The notes under the pieces were generated by a model. That model made no database searches, was not told the DNA's origin, and worked only from the letters and a program-made list of their open reading frames with translations. This document shows, one piece after another, positions 1 through 9,249 of a stretch of 64,000 nucleotides of DNA. Every line of letters starts with the position of its first letter. Positions within the stretch are counted from its first letter, which is position 1. The stretch comes from Colwellia polaris (lineage in GTDB: Bacteria; Pseudomonadota; Gammaproteobacteria; Enterobacterales; Alteromonadaceae): assembly GCF_002104515.1 (NCBI RefSeq), contig NZ_NBOE01000012.1, positions 83,828 through 147,827 on the forward strand. The letters are read 5' to 3'. The position numbers were made by a program, and so were the translations under genes.

Positions 1-74
1 AGCTTCATTGTCTTATCAGCCAATTATCTTAGTGTTTCATTTATTATCAGTAGTTCTAGAATAGAGGTGATTTA

Positions 75-959
75 TTACTTTGTTTTTTTAGCCTGCGTAA
101 TAAAATCGTTTAAGTAGTCGATATGCTGCTCGTCTTTGCGAATTCCTACAAATATTTGTTTTTGAATACCTGCCTCCCCGAACCGCAGACTCTTGATAGG
201 CATTGATTTTGAATACTCGTCTACTAGCCAACCTGGCAAGGCACAAACGCCTCGTCCTGCAGCCACCATTTGTAGCATGATCTCAGTAGTTTCTATGTAC
301 TTGTGTTTTTTTACTGAACATTTTGCAGGGTTTAGAAATTGACTAAAAATGTCTAGCCTTAGCGGCTCTACAGGATAACTAAACAGTACGTCGTTATTTA
401 ACTGCTCGGGTAATACAAAGCTTTGCTTTGCCAGTTCGTGAGAAGCAGAAACTACCAATCTATGCTCATAATCAAAAACCGGTATGTAGTCAATTTTAGG
501 TTTAAACAGTGGATCAGGTGTAATAAGTACATCGATTTCGTAATTAAGCAAAGCACCTAAAGCACCGAATTGGAATTCTTGCTTCACGTCCATATCTATA
601 TCGGGCCATTGCTCTAAATAGGGTTGAATTACTCTCAATAGCCATTGATAACAAGGATGACATTCCATGCCAATGCGTAACGAACCCATTTCACCTTTGG
701 CAATTTGGCTCAGTAATAATTCAGTATGTAAAAATTGAGGTAACACTCTATTTGCTAAGGTTTGAATGCGGGCGCCTGCAGCGGTAAGGCGTAGGTTTCT
801 ACCGTCTTTTGTCCATATTGGTGTAGCAATTTGGCCTTCAAGTTTTTTAATGCTATGACTTAATGCCGATTGAGATAAGTGTAAGGAGTCAGCTGCTTTA
901 GTTAAGGTACCATGATCTTTTATCGCGGTTAGTATTTCTAAATGGATCCTCTCTAACAC
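75..959 (-). CDS. metR: LysR-type methionine regulator MetR
   Basis: This is a 294-residue LysR-family activator. The N-terminal winged helix-turn-helix spans about residues 5-60, and the effector domain contains the MetR-type stretch MECHPCYQWL near residue 98. MetR proteins respond to homocysteine and control methionine genes. The start is a GTG preceded by AGGAG at 7 bases. The gene is divergent from a TauE/SafE permease, and an exact TGAA-N5-TTCA MetR box lies at 1000-1012, 41 bases before its start, which suggests autoregulation. The methionine synthase pair mesX-mesD, 1.2 kb away, carries another such box, which supports MetR over a generic LysR call. Confidence 0.9.
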   Translation of the reverse strand: MLERIHLEILTAIKDHGTLTKAADSLHLSQSALSHSIKKLEGQIATPIWTKDGRNLRLTAAGARIQTLANRVLPQFLHTELLLSQIAKGEMGSLRIGMECHPCYQWLLRVIQPYLEQWPDIDMDVKQEFQFGALGALLNYEIDVLITPDPLFKPKIDYIPVFDYEHRLVVSASHELAKQSFVLPEQLNNDVLFSYPVEPLRLDIFSQFLNPAKCSVKKHKYIETTEIMLQMVAAGRGVCALPGWLVDEYSKSMPIKSLRFGEAGIQKQIFVGIRKDEQHIDYLNDFITQAKKTK

Positions 960-999
960 TTGTAAACTCCTATTTTTAAATGTTTTTTAGCTTTAATGA

Positions 1000-1012
1000 T
1001 GAAGTACATTCA
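1000..1012. promoter_or_regulatory. Predicted MetR box upstream of metR
   Basis: TGAAGTACATTCA is an exact match to the MetR consensus TGAA-N5-TTCA. It sits between the divergent metR and permease genes, closer to metR. A match of this quality is expected once or twice per 64 kb by chance, so its position beside metR carries the weight. Confidence 0.7.
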
Positions 1013-1235
1013 TTGTTTGATGAGAGAATATCATTTTATCAATCATAAAAGTTTTTTTACAATCACAATTGGGATAAATAATGATAACTATTTGCGATGT
1101 AATCTTTTGCTAGATCATAAAGGATCAGGGATACTAACGCGTTAGTTTTACTTAAAAACCTAACATTTAAGGCTGCATTTTTTTACGAGCAAGGCCTATC
1201 CGCTTTTAGACATTAATTATAAGTAGTAGTTAAAC

Positions 1236-2063
1236 ATGATAATTGAATTTATAACGAATAATTTTCCAACTATTTTAGCCTTGGTTGCTACTGGTATGTT
1301 CGCTGGAATTTTAGCCGGTTTGTTAGGGGTAGGCGGCGGTATCGTGATTGTACCTGTGTTATTTTTCTTGTTCCAAAGTTTTGGCGTATCACCAGAGTCT
1401 GCCATGGTTATTGCAACAGCAACCTCATTGGCCACCATAGTGCCAACGTCTATTAGCTCTATTCGTTCACATCACCATAAAGGAAATGTTGATTTTAGCC
1501 TGCTTAAACGTTGGGCGGTATTTATTCTTGTCGGTGTGCTAGCGGGGAGTTGGTTGGTGACTCGGGTTGAAGGAACAATATTAACCTTATTGTTTGGCGT
1601 GATAGCGGTTTTATCTGCTTTAAATATGTTATTTAGAACAGGTAAGTCGGCGCTATATCAAAAGCTACCGGGTACAGCAGGACAAACAATAATGGGCACA
1701 TCGATTGGCTTTTTCAGTTCTATGGTAGGTATTGGAGGCGGCACCATCTCAGTACCATTGCTTACGCTCTATAATTATCCTGCTCATAAGGCCGTTGGCA
1801 CTGCGGCAGCAATAGGGTTAATTATTTCCTTGCCGGGCGCATTAACAATGCTAGTGTTAGGTACTACACCTATTGATGCCCCAGCAGGTACGTTTGGCTT
1901 GGTAAACTTAGCGAGTTTTATTTGTATTGTGCCACTAACGGTTTTATTTGCTCCTGTCGGGGCTTCATTAGCAGCCAAGCTAGACGCCGTAAAACTGAAA
2001 AAAGTCTTTGCCTTCGTACTACTTTTTACCGGCATACGCATGCTAGCACAGCTATTCCTGTAA
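1236..2063 (+). CDS. TauE/SafE family (TSUP) membrane permease
   Basis: This 275-residue protein has about eight hydrophobic segments. It carries the duplicated glycine-rich motifs of the family: GLLGVGGGIVIVPVL near residue 28 and SMVGIGGGTISVPLL near residue 162. TSUP proteins move sulfite, sulfonates or other organic anions across the inner membrane. The substrate cannot be read from sequence. Being divergent from metR and near the methionine synthase pair, it may handle a sulfur compound, but that is inference. The ribosome binding site is weak. A heptad repeat array follows the stop codon. Confidence 0.85.
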   Translation: MIIEFITNNFPTILALVATGMFAGILAGLLGVGGGIVIVPVLFFLFQSFGVSPESAMVIATATSLATIVPTSISSIRSHHHKGNVDFSLLKRWAVFILVGVLAGSWLVTRVEGTILTLLFGVIAVLSALNMLFRTGKSALYQKLPGTAGQTIMGTSIGFFSSMVGIGGGTISVPLLTLYNYPAHKAVGTAAAIGLIISLPGALTMLVLGTTPIDAPAGTFGLVNLASFICIVPLTVLFAPVGASLAAKLDAVKLKKVFAFVLLFTGIRMLAQLFL

Positions 2064-2069
2064 AACTCT

Positions 2070-2167
2070 CGCTTCTTAGCTCTTAACTGAAAGCTATTAG
2101 CTCTTAACTAAAAGCTATTAGCTCTTAACTAAAAGCTATTAGCTTTTAACTGATAGCTGATAGCTTT
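2070..2167. repeat. Heptad-periodic repeat array, copy 1 (14 heptads)
   Basis: The stretch can be written entirely as 7-base units. Three 21-bp units (TAGCTCT, TAACTRA, AAGCTAT) fill 2077-2139, and TAGCTTT TAACTGA TAGCTGA TAGCTTT follows. The array fills the gap between the convergent permease and mesD genes and runs into the mesD stop codon. It shares the TAGCTGA unit with the array at 26345. Confidence 0.85.
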
Positions 2168-3266
2168 ATACTTTCTCAATTTCATTTCGAATAATTGCCG
2201 CGCCTGCACTTAACGCATATAACTTCCCTCTTGCTACCTCGCGAGACAAAGGCGCCATGCCGCAATTAGTGCAAGGATAGAGTTTATCTGCATCGACATA
2301 CTTAAGCGCTTCTCTTAAGGTTTTGGCAACTTCCTCTGGCGTTTCAATGGTGTTACTTGCGACATCAATAGCGCCCACCATTACTTTTTTACCGCGAATA
2401 AGCTCCAGTAAGTCCATAGGTACATGAGAGTTATGACACTCTAGCGAGATAATATCGATTGAAGATTTTTGCAGTTTAGGAAAGGCTTGTTCATATTGTC
2501 GCCACTGTGATCCTAAGGTTTTTTTCCAATCTGTGTTGGCTTTTATGCCATATCCATAGCAAATATGTACGGCAGTTTCACACGAAAGCCCTTCAATTGC
2601 CCGCTCTAAACAAGCAATGCCCCAATCATTCACTTCATCAAAAAACACATTAAATGCAGGCTCATCAAACTGAATAATATCAACACCTGCAGCCTCTAAT
2701 TCTTTAGCTTCTTGATTCAGTATTTTCGCAAACTCCCATGCCAGTTTTTCACGACTTTGGTAATGGTCGTCATGCAAGGTATCTACCATTGTCATTGGGC
2801 CGGGCAAAGCCCATTTAATAGGTTTGTTTGTTTGCTGGCGTAAAAGTTTGGCGTCTTCAACAAACACAGACTTTGGACGAGAAACCGGGCCAACTACGGT
2901 AGGTACACTAGCCTCATAACGATCACGAATTTTAACGGTTTTACGGTGCTCAAAATCAACGCCGGTTAAGTGTTCAATAAAGGTAGTAACAAAGTGCTGG
3001 CGGGTTTGTTCGCCATCACTAACAATATCAATGCCGGCTTGTTGTTGCTCTTGCAATGAAACACGTAGCGCATCGTATTTACCAGCAATGAGTTCATCGC
3101 CTTGTAGCTTCCAAGGTGACCATAACGCTTCAGGTTCTGCAAGCCATGAGGGCTTGGGTAAACTGCCTGCTGTTGATGTAGGGAGTATTATTTTTTCTTT
3201 CAGCGCTTTGTTAGTAAGTTCGTTGTTAAGTGTTTTTTTAATTTGCGTATTCATAATAAGTGCCAC
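2166..3266 (-). CDS. mesD: MesD-type core methionine synthase (MetE C-terminal-like)
   Basis: This 366-residue protein is the catalytic barrel of cobalamin-independent methionine synthase without the MetE N-terminal folate domain (MetE is about 750 residues). Likely zinc ligands are H234 and C236 (AVHICYGYG), an acidic residue near E276, and C335 in PCTNCGMAP. It lies 29 bases downstream of a DUF1852 gene (mesX). Established work on folate-independent methionine synthases describes this pair as MesD plus MesX, which needs oxygen. The start is read as GTG because AAAGG sits 4 bases upstream, whereas the ATG four codons later has no such site. Regulation by MetR is likely through the box at 4307. 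Confidence 0.85.
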   Translation of the reverse strand: MALIMNTQIKKTLNNELTNKALKEKIILPTSTAGSLPKPSWLAEPEALWSPWKLQGDELIAGKYDALRVSLQEQQQAGIDIVSDGEQTRQHFVTTFIEHLTGVDFEHRKTVKIRDRYEASVPTVVGPVSRPKSVFVEDAKLLRQQTNKPIKWALPGPMTMVDTLHDDHYQSREKLAWEFAKILNQEAKELEAAGVDIIQFDEPAFNVFFDEVNDWGIACLERAIEGLSCETAVHICYGYGIKANTDWKKTLGSQWRQYEQAFPKLQKSSIDIISLECHNSHVPMDLLELIRGKKVMVGAIDVASNTIETPEEVAKTLREALKYVDADKLYPCTNCGMAPLSREVARGKLYALSAGAAIIRNEIEKV

Positions 3267-3295
3267 GGTACCTTTTTCTTATTCAAATATATTAA

Positions 3296-4273
3296 TTAAA
3301 GTGCGTAATTTTCCGACCATTGATTGAGCACTTTCTGGTAAGGTTTGATAAAGTTTTCTTCAGCAAACTTGCCTTGTTTTATCGCCAATTTACTGCGTTC
3401 TTCTTTGTCATAAAAAATTTTCGTTAATGAATGATCTTGGTTCTTTAAATTGGGTTGATATACATTGCCTGCCACAGCATTTGCGTTATAAATTTCAGGT
3501 CGATAAATCTTTTGAAATGTTTCCATGGTGCTGATGGTGCTGATTAACTCAAGATTGCTGTAATCGTTAAGTAAGTCGCCAAAGAAAAAGAAAGCCAAAG
3601 GTGCAACGCTTTTGGGCGGCATAAAGTAACGAACTTGTAAGCCCATTTTTTTGAAATACTGCTCGGTTAAAGAAGATTCACTAGGCTGATATTCAACCCC
3701 CAATAAAGGATGCTGATTATCCGTTCTATGATAGGTTTTGTTATCTGAAACACTTAAACAAATAACCGGCGTTTTTTTAAAGTGCTGTTTATAGGTACTT
3801 GAATTTACAAAGTTCTTAAAAATTTTGCCGTGCAAATCGCCAAAGCGCTCAGGAATGCTAAATTGGGCTTGGCCTTTATTATGCTCAGACAACAACACAC
3901 TAAAATCATAATCTCGTACATAAGAAGAGAAATTATTACCTACAATCCCTTCAATACGCTCGCTAGTATGATGATCAACAACCGTGGTTTTTAATACTTC
4001 AATTGAAGGAAAAGCTTGTCCGGTGTCTTCAATATCGATATCAACAGAAATTATTTCTAGCTCGACAGAATAACGATCGCCTTTAGGGTTATCCCAATAA
4101 GCTAAAGCATTAAAGCTATTGTCGATCATCTTTAAGGTGTTGCGTAAATTCTGTTGTCGGCTATTTCCTCTAGCTAAATTAGCAAAGTTGGTGGTAATGC
4201 GCGTATTGTTTGACGGGTGATAGTTTTCATTCAGACCAATGCGCTTAATAGTAAATGTAAAATCTTTATTCAT
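3296..4273 (-). CDS. mesX: DUF1852 protein MesX, partner of MesD
   Basis: This is a 325-residue cytoplasmic protein with no signal peptide or membrane segment. It is recognised as DUF1852, a family found almost only next to MetE-core genes and reported as needed for MesD-dependent methionine synthesis. Its biochemical role (possibly helping deliver the methyl group in an oxygen-dependent manner) is not readable from sequence. It is the first gene of the mesX-mesD operon. An exact MetR box lies 33 bases before the ATG. Confidence 0.8.
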   Translation of the reverse strand: MNKDFTFTIKRIGLNENYHPSNNTRITTNFANLARGNSRQQNLRNTLKMIDNSFNALAYWDNPKGDRYSVELEIISVDIDIEDTGQAFPSIEVLKTTVVDHHTSERIEGIVGNNFSSYVRDYDFSVLLSEHNKGQAQFSIPERFGDLHGKIFKNFVNSSTYKQHFKKTPVICLSVSDNKTYHRTDNQHPLLGVEYQPSESSLTEQYFKKMGLQVRYFMPPKSVAPLAFFFFGDLLNDYSNLELISTISTMETFQKIYRPEIYNANAVAGNVYQPNLKNQDHSLTKIFYDKEERSKLAIKQGKFAEENFIKPYQKVLNQWSENYAL

Positions 4274-4306
4274 GAGAATCTGTTATCCAATTGCTGTCGT
4301 AAAACC

Positions 4307-4319
4307 TGAATTTATTTCA
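4307..4319. promoter_or_regulatory. Predicted MetR box upstream of mesX
   Basis: TGAATTTATTTCA matches TGAA-N5-TTCA exactly and lies 33 bases upstream of the mesX start. The short distance means it would overlap the core promoter unless transcription starts very near the ATG. Confidence 0.65.
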
Positions 4320-4470
4320 TGCCCTTTTTTGAGCCGCTTCATTTGCTTTCTAACTTTCCTATTAGAAGTCTTTGCAGTTTGTTTGGTTTTTGCCAAAAGC
4401 GTAATTCAAAACCAACTGTAATAATGTCTAAAGTTAAAAGCAGAGTGTGTTTTATACGGGGTTCGTTACA

Positions 4471-4493
4471 TGAATAAAATTGATTTTATTTCA
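4471..4493. promoter_or_regulatory. Near-palindrome upstream of mesX
   Basis: An AT-rich near-palindrome runs from TGAATAAAAT to TTTTATTTCA, with one base of asymmetry. The nonamer GTTACATGA occurs on both sides (at about 4465 and 4496). It could be an operator for the mesXD operon or the outer part of a transcript; no known consensus is claimed. Confidence 0.3.
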
Positions 4494-4720
4494 TTGTTAC
4501 ATGAGCTTTTCTCATAAATGGTGTTTTTTCATCAATTTAAATTAATTCTCGCGGTTATTTAAAGCCATACAAGTCCAAAGTTTTCAGGGGAGGTTATTGT
4601 TTTTAGGGCAAGTTATAAAAGTGGGTGAATGTAATAAATGACTTCAGTTACGCTTTCGAACGGATAAAAAATACCGTGATGCTTTGTTATTTTCTCAAGA
4701 GAAAGAGTGAAAATATAGAT

Positions 4721-4951
4721 AACCTGAACTCTGGATAAGCAGCACTTGCTCAATGCTCCCTTTTAAGCCATTTTCTGCGTTAAAACGTCGATAAATAGCG
4801 CGCTATTCATAAACGTTTTGCCTTGGAAATGGCATAAAATGAAGCATTGATGATAGCTATTCGTGATGTTCACCTGGCTATAGCATTTACTTTATTACCT
4901 AAGCTTTTGGTTCACTTGAGTTTCAAGCACTCATTATCCAGAGTTCAGGTT
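4721..4951. mobile_element. MITE-like element copy 1 (231 bp)
   Basis: The ends are an 18-bp perfect inverted repeat, AACCTGAACTCTGGATAA and its complement. The element is flanked by the 4-base direct repeat AGAT (4717-4720 and 4952-4955). The interior has no ORF and includes a self-complementary core around ATAGCGCGCTAT. It is nearly identical to the copy at 41077 and is a longer form of the copy at 7639. It lies downstream of cti, between cti and mesX. Confidence 0.9.
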
Positions 4952-5070
4952 AGATATTGAAAGCAGGACGTTTATCTAGGAAGGGAAAAGCTTGGCTATA
5001 TGCTAAGTTTTTTAGGGCATGTTTTTGTTAATCGATGATGAAGAAATTGAAAGTTAGAAATTAAAAAGCA

Positions 5071-5096
5071 AAAAAGCTCATTTTACTGAGCTTTTT
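5071..5096 (-). terminator. Terminator of cti
   Basis: The stem AAAAAGCTCA / TGAGCTTTTT with a six-base loop lies about 57 bases beyond the cti stop codon, with A/T tracts on both sides. Confidence 0.8.
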
Positions 5097-5153
5097 CATT
5101 TTGGGTTCGCGCTTTACACGCTACCCTTGCTGTACCTAGTATTAAAGTTAATA

Positions 5154-7517
5154 CTATCGATTTTGTAGTCGATTATAATCAAAAAGCCCTGCTTTATAAG
5201 GGTACTTTTTCTTATTGTCTGCATGCACTGCGTCGCTATGTTGCCAAAAACTAGTATCAGTTCTGCGGATGGCATAATCGTCCATTAATGCTTGGTAATC
5301 AGCTTCTGTGTTTAATGCCATAACCGCTTTAACATAGCCGGTTAATTGAGACTCGCTAACATTAACGAATACATCTGGGTAAGCACCCACCAAGCCACTC
5401 GTAACAGTAATGGTGTCTTGTTCAGGTAAGCGGTTCTCATCTTCACTTAATAAGCTGGTTATATTACTGTGAGCATTATTTCGCAGCACGCTGTAATAGT
5501 AGGTTTGATCACTGTTTTGCACAGACAAAAAGGTAATTTGTGGCATTAAGGTTATTGGGCCGCCCGTTATATTCTGTAATTTGTCTAACGCTTTTCTATG
5601 ACTTCTCGGTGTACTTTTACTGACTAAATTATTATCTGTAACTAGCACAGGACTAACTTTTTGTTTTAGTAACTGATACAACTCTTGCTTATGATCTTTT
5701 GTTTGATAATTAATGCCAGAAGGTTGAGAGAACAATTTATGCGGTGTCATTAAGTATTCTTTTTGGCTATCTGATACACCTGAGTACCATTTTGTTAGCT
5801 CTGTTTTACGCGTTTCTGGTGGTAATAAAGCTAAAAAGTTAAATTCGCCCTCTATACGAAGAAAATCCATATATAAACGAGTATTTAATTGATGACCAAT
5901 ATTGCCATATACGTCAAAACCTGCAGCTAATAGATAATGAATACGCTCTAATAAGCCATAGTCAATTACCCAAGAGGTTTGTGGAGGACGACCGACTAAA
6001 CCTTTAACCACAGTTGCTGAGTCAATATGGCGAAATATGGTTAAAGCCGCGTTTGTATTATCGCCGTCACCTGCCCATATTTGTTCAGTAGTAAGGTGTT
6101 CGCCATTAGGAAAAGCTTTGTTCATTTTAAGCGCTTTATCATGCATGAACTCACGTTGAAGCTTAGAATATTTAAGCCAATTGGTAATGATATAGGCATT
6201 GCTTTCTGCGGCTGATGGTAAGGCTAAATTATCTTGTTGATTATTATAAAATGAGGAGTGATCTTTGGCATTTTTTTCATTTGGATTAACAAAAAACACC
6301 CAAAAACGATCGTTAATAACATTCAACGCAACTTGCCCTCTACAAACGGGGCTTTTAATAAAGTTCATGATGGTGAACTCTGCTTCTTCTAGCAAAAACT
6401 TATAACGAGCGACAGTCGGTATTGCTTCAAAGGCTTTAAAAGGGTTTGAAGCCACTTCTGGTTTGTAAGAAGGTAAGGTCTTTACCTGGTAATTATCTTG
6501 ATAAAATAATTGGTTAAACGTTGCTAAACGATCGTTATTCAATGCATAAGGCATATGGGTTTTTTCTAGTATAGTGCCTTGCTCGCGCCAAAATCGGTAA
6601 TAAACTCTATCGACACCAGGGTCGTCATAAGGTCGACGGGTAGCAATAATATCAATAGGTTGCCCTGGAGGTGTTCGAGAGCGTACTACTTTGAAAAACT
6701 CGCCGGCAGGTAATTCAGAAAAATACATGTGCGCGATAAACCAATGCTCATATAAATAACGACTTACTAGCTTTTCTTTTAATGAGTCGCCATTTAAGTA
6801 GTTTTCCCATGTTGCTATTTGAGCGATGTAGTTATTTTCTAAAGGCTTTGGTGGTGCCATTTTTGCACCGTTACGTAACCATGTTTGTAAAATTTCATCT
6901 TCAGGTGCTGATAACGCAGGTAAACCAAAAGGCATGCCCCAATCGGGATAGTTTTGTGCATAGCTGTCCATTTCAACATCGGTAGGGCATTGTTGTTGTC
7001 TATCTAAGGCAAAGCTAAATTGCTTAGGTAATATTTTCCCCTTAGGGAGCGGATGCTGTTGTTTAAGTGAAAGTAATCTCGACATAACACTTGCTTGTTG
7101 ATTAAATGCTGGCGATTGTTGACGTTCGTTTAGAACGCCATAAAAACCATTGTTACGCCACGCTTGTGTACTGTCATGATCTTCGAATAAGCGTTGTGGT
7201 GTTGCGGCGAGTAATCGCGTACCGTCATATACTAATGCTTTGTTTGCACCACGATCAATTCCTTGTGCAGACGATAACTTCAACTGGCATGGCGCATCAT
7301 AACAACCATGACAAACCACACAGCGCTGTTCAATAATTGGCTGTACTTCATCATGATAAAACGTTGCTTGTGTTGAGTTATTATCTACCATTCGAGCTTG
7401 AGGCTCAGCTTTACCAAATAAATCATCAAATTGACTATTAGCGATCATGGCACAACCACCCAAAATAGCGATGAAGATTAAAAGCAGAAATGGCTTTGAT
7501 TTGTGAGAAATATTCAT
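5154..7517 (-). CDS. cti: Fatty acid cis/trans isomerase (Cti), c-type haem lipoprotein
   Basis: This 787-residue protein begins with a lipoprotein signal (LGGC, lipid-anchored Cys at residue 22), so it should act in the periplasm. A c-type haem site CVVCH is at residues 66-70, as in Pseudomonas Cti. The enzyme converts cis-unsaturated membrane fatty acids to trans forms, which stiffens membranes under solvent or heat stress without new synthesis. Length and N-terminal layout match the family. It is a single-gene unit with its own terminator and is bracketed by two MITE copies in the same orientation. Confidence 0.88.
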   Translation of the reverse strand: MNISHKSKPFLLLIFIAILGGCAMIANSQFDDLFGKAEPQARMVDNNSTQATFYHDEVQPIIEQRCVVCHGCYDAPCQLKLSSAQGIDRGANKALVYDGTRLLAATPQRLFEDHDSTQAWRNNGFYGVLNERQQSPAFNQQASVMSRLLSLKQQHPLPKGKILPKQFSFALDRQQQCPTDVEMDSYAQNYPDWGMPFGLPALSAPEDEILQTWLRNGAKMAPPKPLENNYIAQIATWENYLNGDSLKEKLVSRYLYEHWFIAHMYFSELPAGEFFKVVRSRTPPGQPIDIIATRRPYDDPGVDRVYYRFWREQGTILEKTHMPYALNNDRLATFNQLFYQDNYQVKTLPSYKPEVASNPFKAFEAIPTVARYKFLLEEAEFTIMNFIKSPVCRGQVALNVINDRFWVFFVNPNEKNAKDHSSFYNNQQDNLALPSAAESNAYIITNWLKYSKLQREFMHDKALKMNKAFPNGEHLTTEQIWAGDGDNTNAALTIFRHIDSATVVKGLVGRPPQTSWVIDYGLLERIHYLLAAGFDVYGNIGHQLNTRLYMDFLRIEGEFNFLALLPPETRKTELTKWYSGVSDSQKEYLMTPHKLFSQPSGINYQTKDHKQELYQLLKQKVSPVLVTDNNLVSKSTPRSHRKALDKLQNITGGPITLMPQITFLSVQNSDQTYYYSVLRNNAHSNITSLLSEDENRLPEQDTITVTSGLVGAYPDVFVNVSESQLTGYVKAVMALNTEADYQALMDDYAIRRTDTSFWQHSDAVHADNKKKYPYKAGLFDYNRLQNR

Positions 7518-7638
7518 ATCGGCGTTAACACTTATAGGTTAATCAAACGTGACTTTAAAAGCTGCATATTATAAACGAAACATGGCGATCAAAGCTACTT
7601 AGCACTATGATGTGTTTGATGGCATGTCGACTATACAT

Positions 7639-7767
7639 AACCTGAATTCTGGATAAGCAGCATTAATGATGTCTATTCATGATGTTCATCTTGTTATAGC
7701 ATTTACCTTACTACCTAAGCTTTTGACTCACTTGAGTATCAAGCACTCATTATCCAGAGTTCAGGTT
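7639..7767. mobile_element. MITE-like element copy 2 (129 bp, internally deleted)
   Basis: It has the same termini as the copies at 4721 and 41077, with one mismatch in the left repeat (CCTGAATTCTGG). The flanking direct repeat is ACAT (7635-7638 and 7768-7771). About 102 bases of the interior are missing compared with the 231-bp copies. It lies upstream of cti, so it could influence the cti promoter region. Confidence 0.88.
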
Positions 7768-7978
7768 ACATATGAAGGTTAATCCCCCAGTGCCAATAGC
7801 TTAATCCTTAGCTAGTAAAGCGTTTATTATCAATGTAGAGTTTCAGGCACCAAAGCCTTTAGTGGAGATGCCACTATAAAACCTTGGCAGTTTTGAGGTT
7901 ATATTTAAAGAACGTGTTTAATTATTATTAGTAACAGCAACAGAGAAAGTAAAACAGATTTAATGCTAATGAAGCCAG

Positions 7979-8980
7979 TTAAATTAACGCAAAAGATTTA
8001 AGTATAGCCAAGCCAATACTGACGGTAAATAAAGAGCCAACCGTACTCATGACAATAATATTAGCGGCTAACGTTTCATTACCTTTCATGGCTTTCACCA
8101 TAATATAACTTGCCGCCGCGGTTGGCGTACTTGCCATTAAAAATAAAATGCCTAAATCCATTTTTGAAAAGCCGCTAAGGTAAGCTATATAAGTAATTAT
8201 AATCGGTGATACCACTAATTTAGCAATAACGGCAATGCTAGCCACGCCTTTAGTATCTTTCATATCATTAAACGATAAGCTAGCCCCAATGCATAATAGT
8301 GCTACTGGTAAGGTTAATTGTGCTAAATAATCACCCGTTTGCAATATCACTGGATGTATTGGTACGTGCAATAAATTAATACTAATGCCAAACATAATAC
8401 CAATAATTAATGGGTTTTTAGTCATGCTAACGATCATTGAAAACACGTTAAGCTTTTTGTCTGTTAGTGTCGACGTTAAGGTATAAATAGCCAACACGTT
8501 ATAAACCAATGACAAAATAGACATCACAATAGAGGCTTTAGCAATGCCAGCATCACCATATAGATTGACACAGAGTGCTAAACCTACAATAGCTAAATTC
8601 CCGCGAAAAGCGCCTTGCACATAAACCCCTTTATCTCGTGGGTTTTTCACAAAAACATTTGCGGTTAATGTCAGCAATATAAAAACGAGTAATGTAGAGA
8701 GTGAGGCGCTTGCTATGGTCATGGGATCAAAAACCGTGGCTATATCTGTTCTGATCATGCTCATACCAAGCATCACAGGCAGCGATACTTTAAACACCAT
8801 TATCGAGGCTTGGTCGACAAAAGCTTTGCCAATTATGCCGTATTTTTTCAGGATGCCGCCGAGAACAACCATCATAAAAATAGGGCCCGTTACTGAAAAC
8901 GAGAAATGCAGTGTAGATAAAAATTCAGTTAGCACTATGGGCTCAGTTTTTGTTGGTAATAAGGCAAGATATGCAACCAC
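7979..8980 (-). CDS. AEC family (auxin efflux carrier-like) transporter
   Basis: This 333-residue protein has about ten hydrophobic segments in the 5+5 pattern of the AEC family. The N-terminal GPIFMMVVLGGILKKYG motif and a C-terminal segment with PTAAASYIMVKAMKGN are typical. Bacterial members export or import small carboxylates such as malate or malonate; the substrate here is unknown. The N-terminus may be about 15 residues too long, because the family usually begins just before the LSTLHFSFSVTGP stretch. It is monocistronic and divergent from the DUF3016 gene. Confidence 0.8.
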   Translation of the reverse strand: MVAYLALLPTKTEPIVLTEFLSTLHFSFSVTGPIFMMVVLGGILKKYGIIGKAFVDQASIMVFKVSLPVMLGMSMIRTDIATVFDPMTIASASLSTLLVFILLTLTANVFVKNPRDKGVYVQGAFRGNLAIVGLALCVNLYGDAGIAKASIVMSILSLVYNVLAIYTLTSTLTDKKLNVFSMIVSMTKNPLIIGIMFGISINLLHVPIHPVILQTGDYLAQLTLPVALLCIGASLSFNDMKDTKGVASIAVIAKLVVSPIIITYIAYLSGFSKMDLGILFLMASTPTAAASYIMVKAMKGNETLAANIIVMSTVGSLFTVSIGLAILKSFALI

Positions 8981-9249
8981 GTTAGCCAGGTTACACAGGA
9001 TTTAGCTTTTGAGTTTAGCTATTTATTGGACGTGGCAGCAATAGCTTTATGACGAAAATTTCTAATTTAAACTTATTTTTGTTAACCTTTCAGAAAAACT
9101 ATAGATAAATACTGCGCTGAAATACATAAATTAACCCTGAACATTATCAATCTAGAACACTCAAAATATAATAAAATAAAAACATGTCATTTGCTTATCG
9201 CGCATTATTAAGTCTATTAGGTATATAATAAAACAAAGAGGTAAAAATT

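Noticed and set aside
4239..4421. 60-codon plus-strand frame across the mesX promoter
   Set aside because: It overlaps the mesX start and MetR box antisense; no supporting signals.
4721..7767. cti as cargo of a composite transposon
   Set aside because: Each element has its own 4-base duplication, indicating independent insertions rather than one larger unit.
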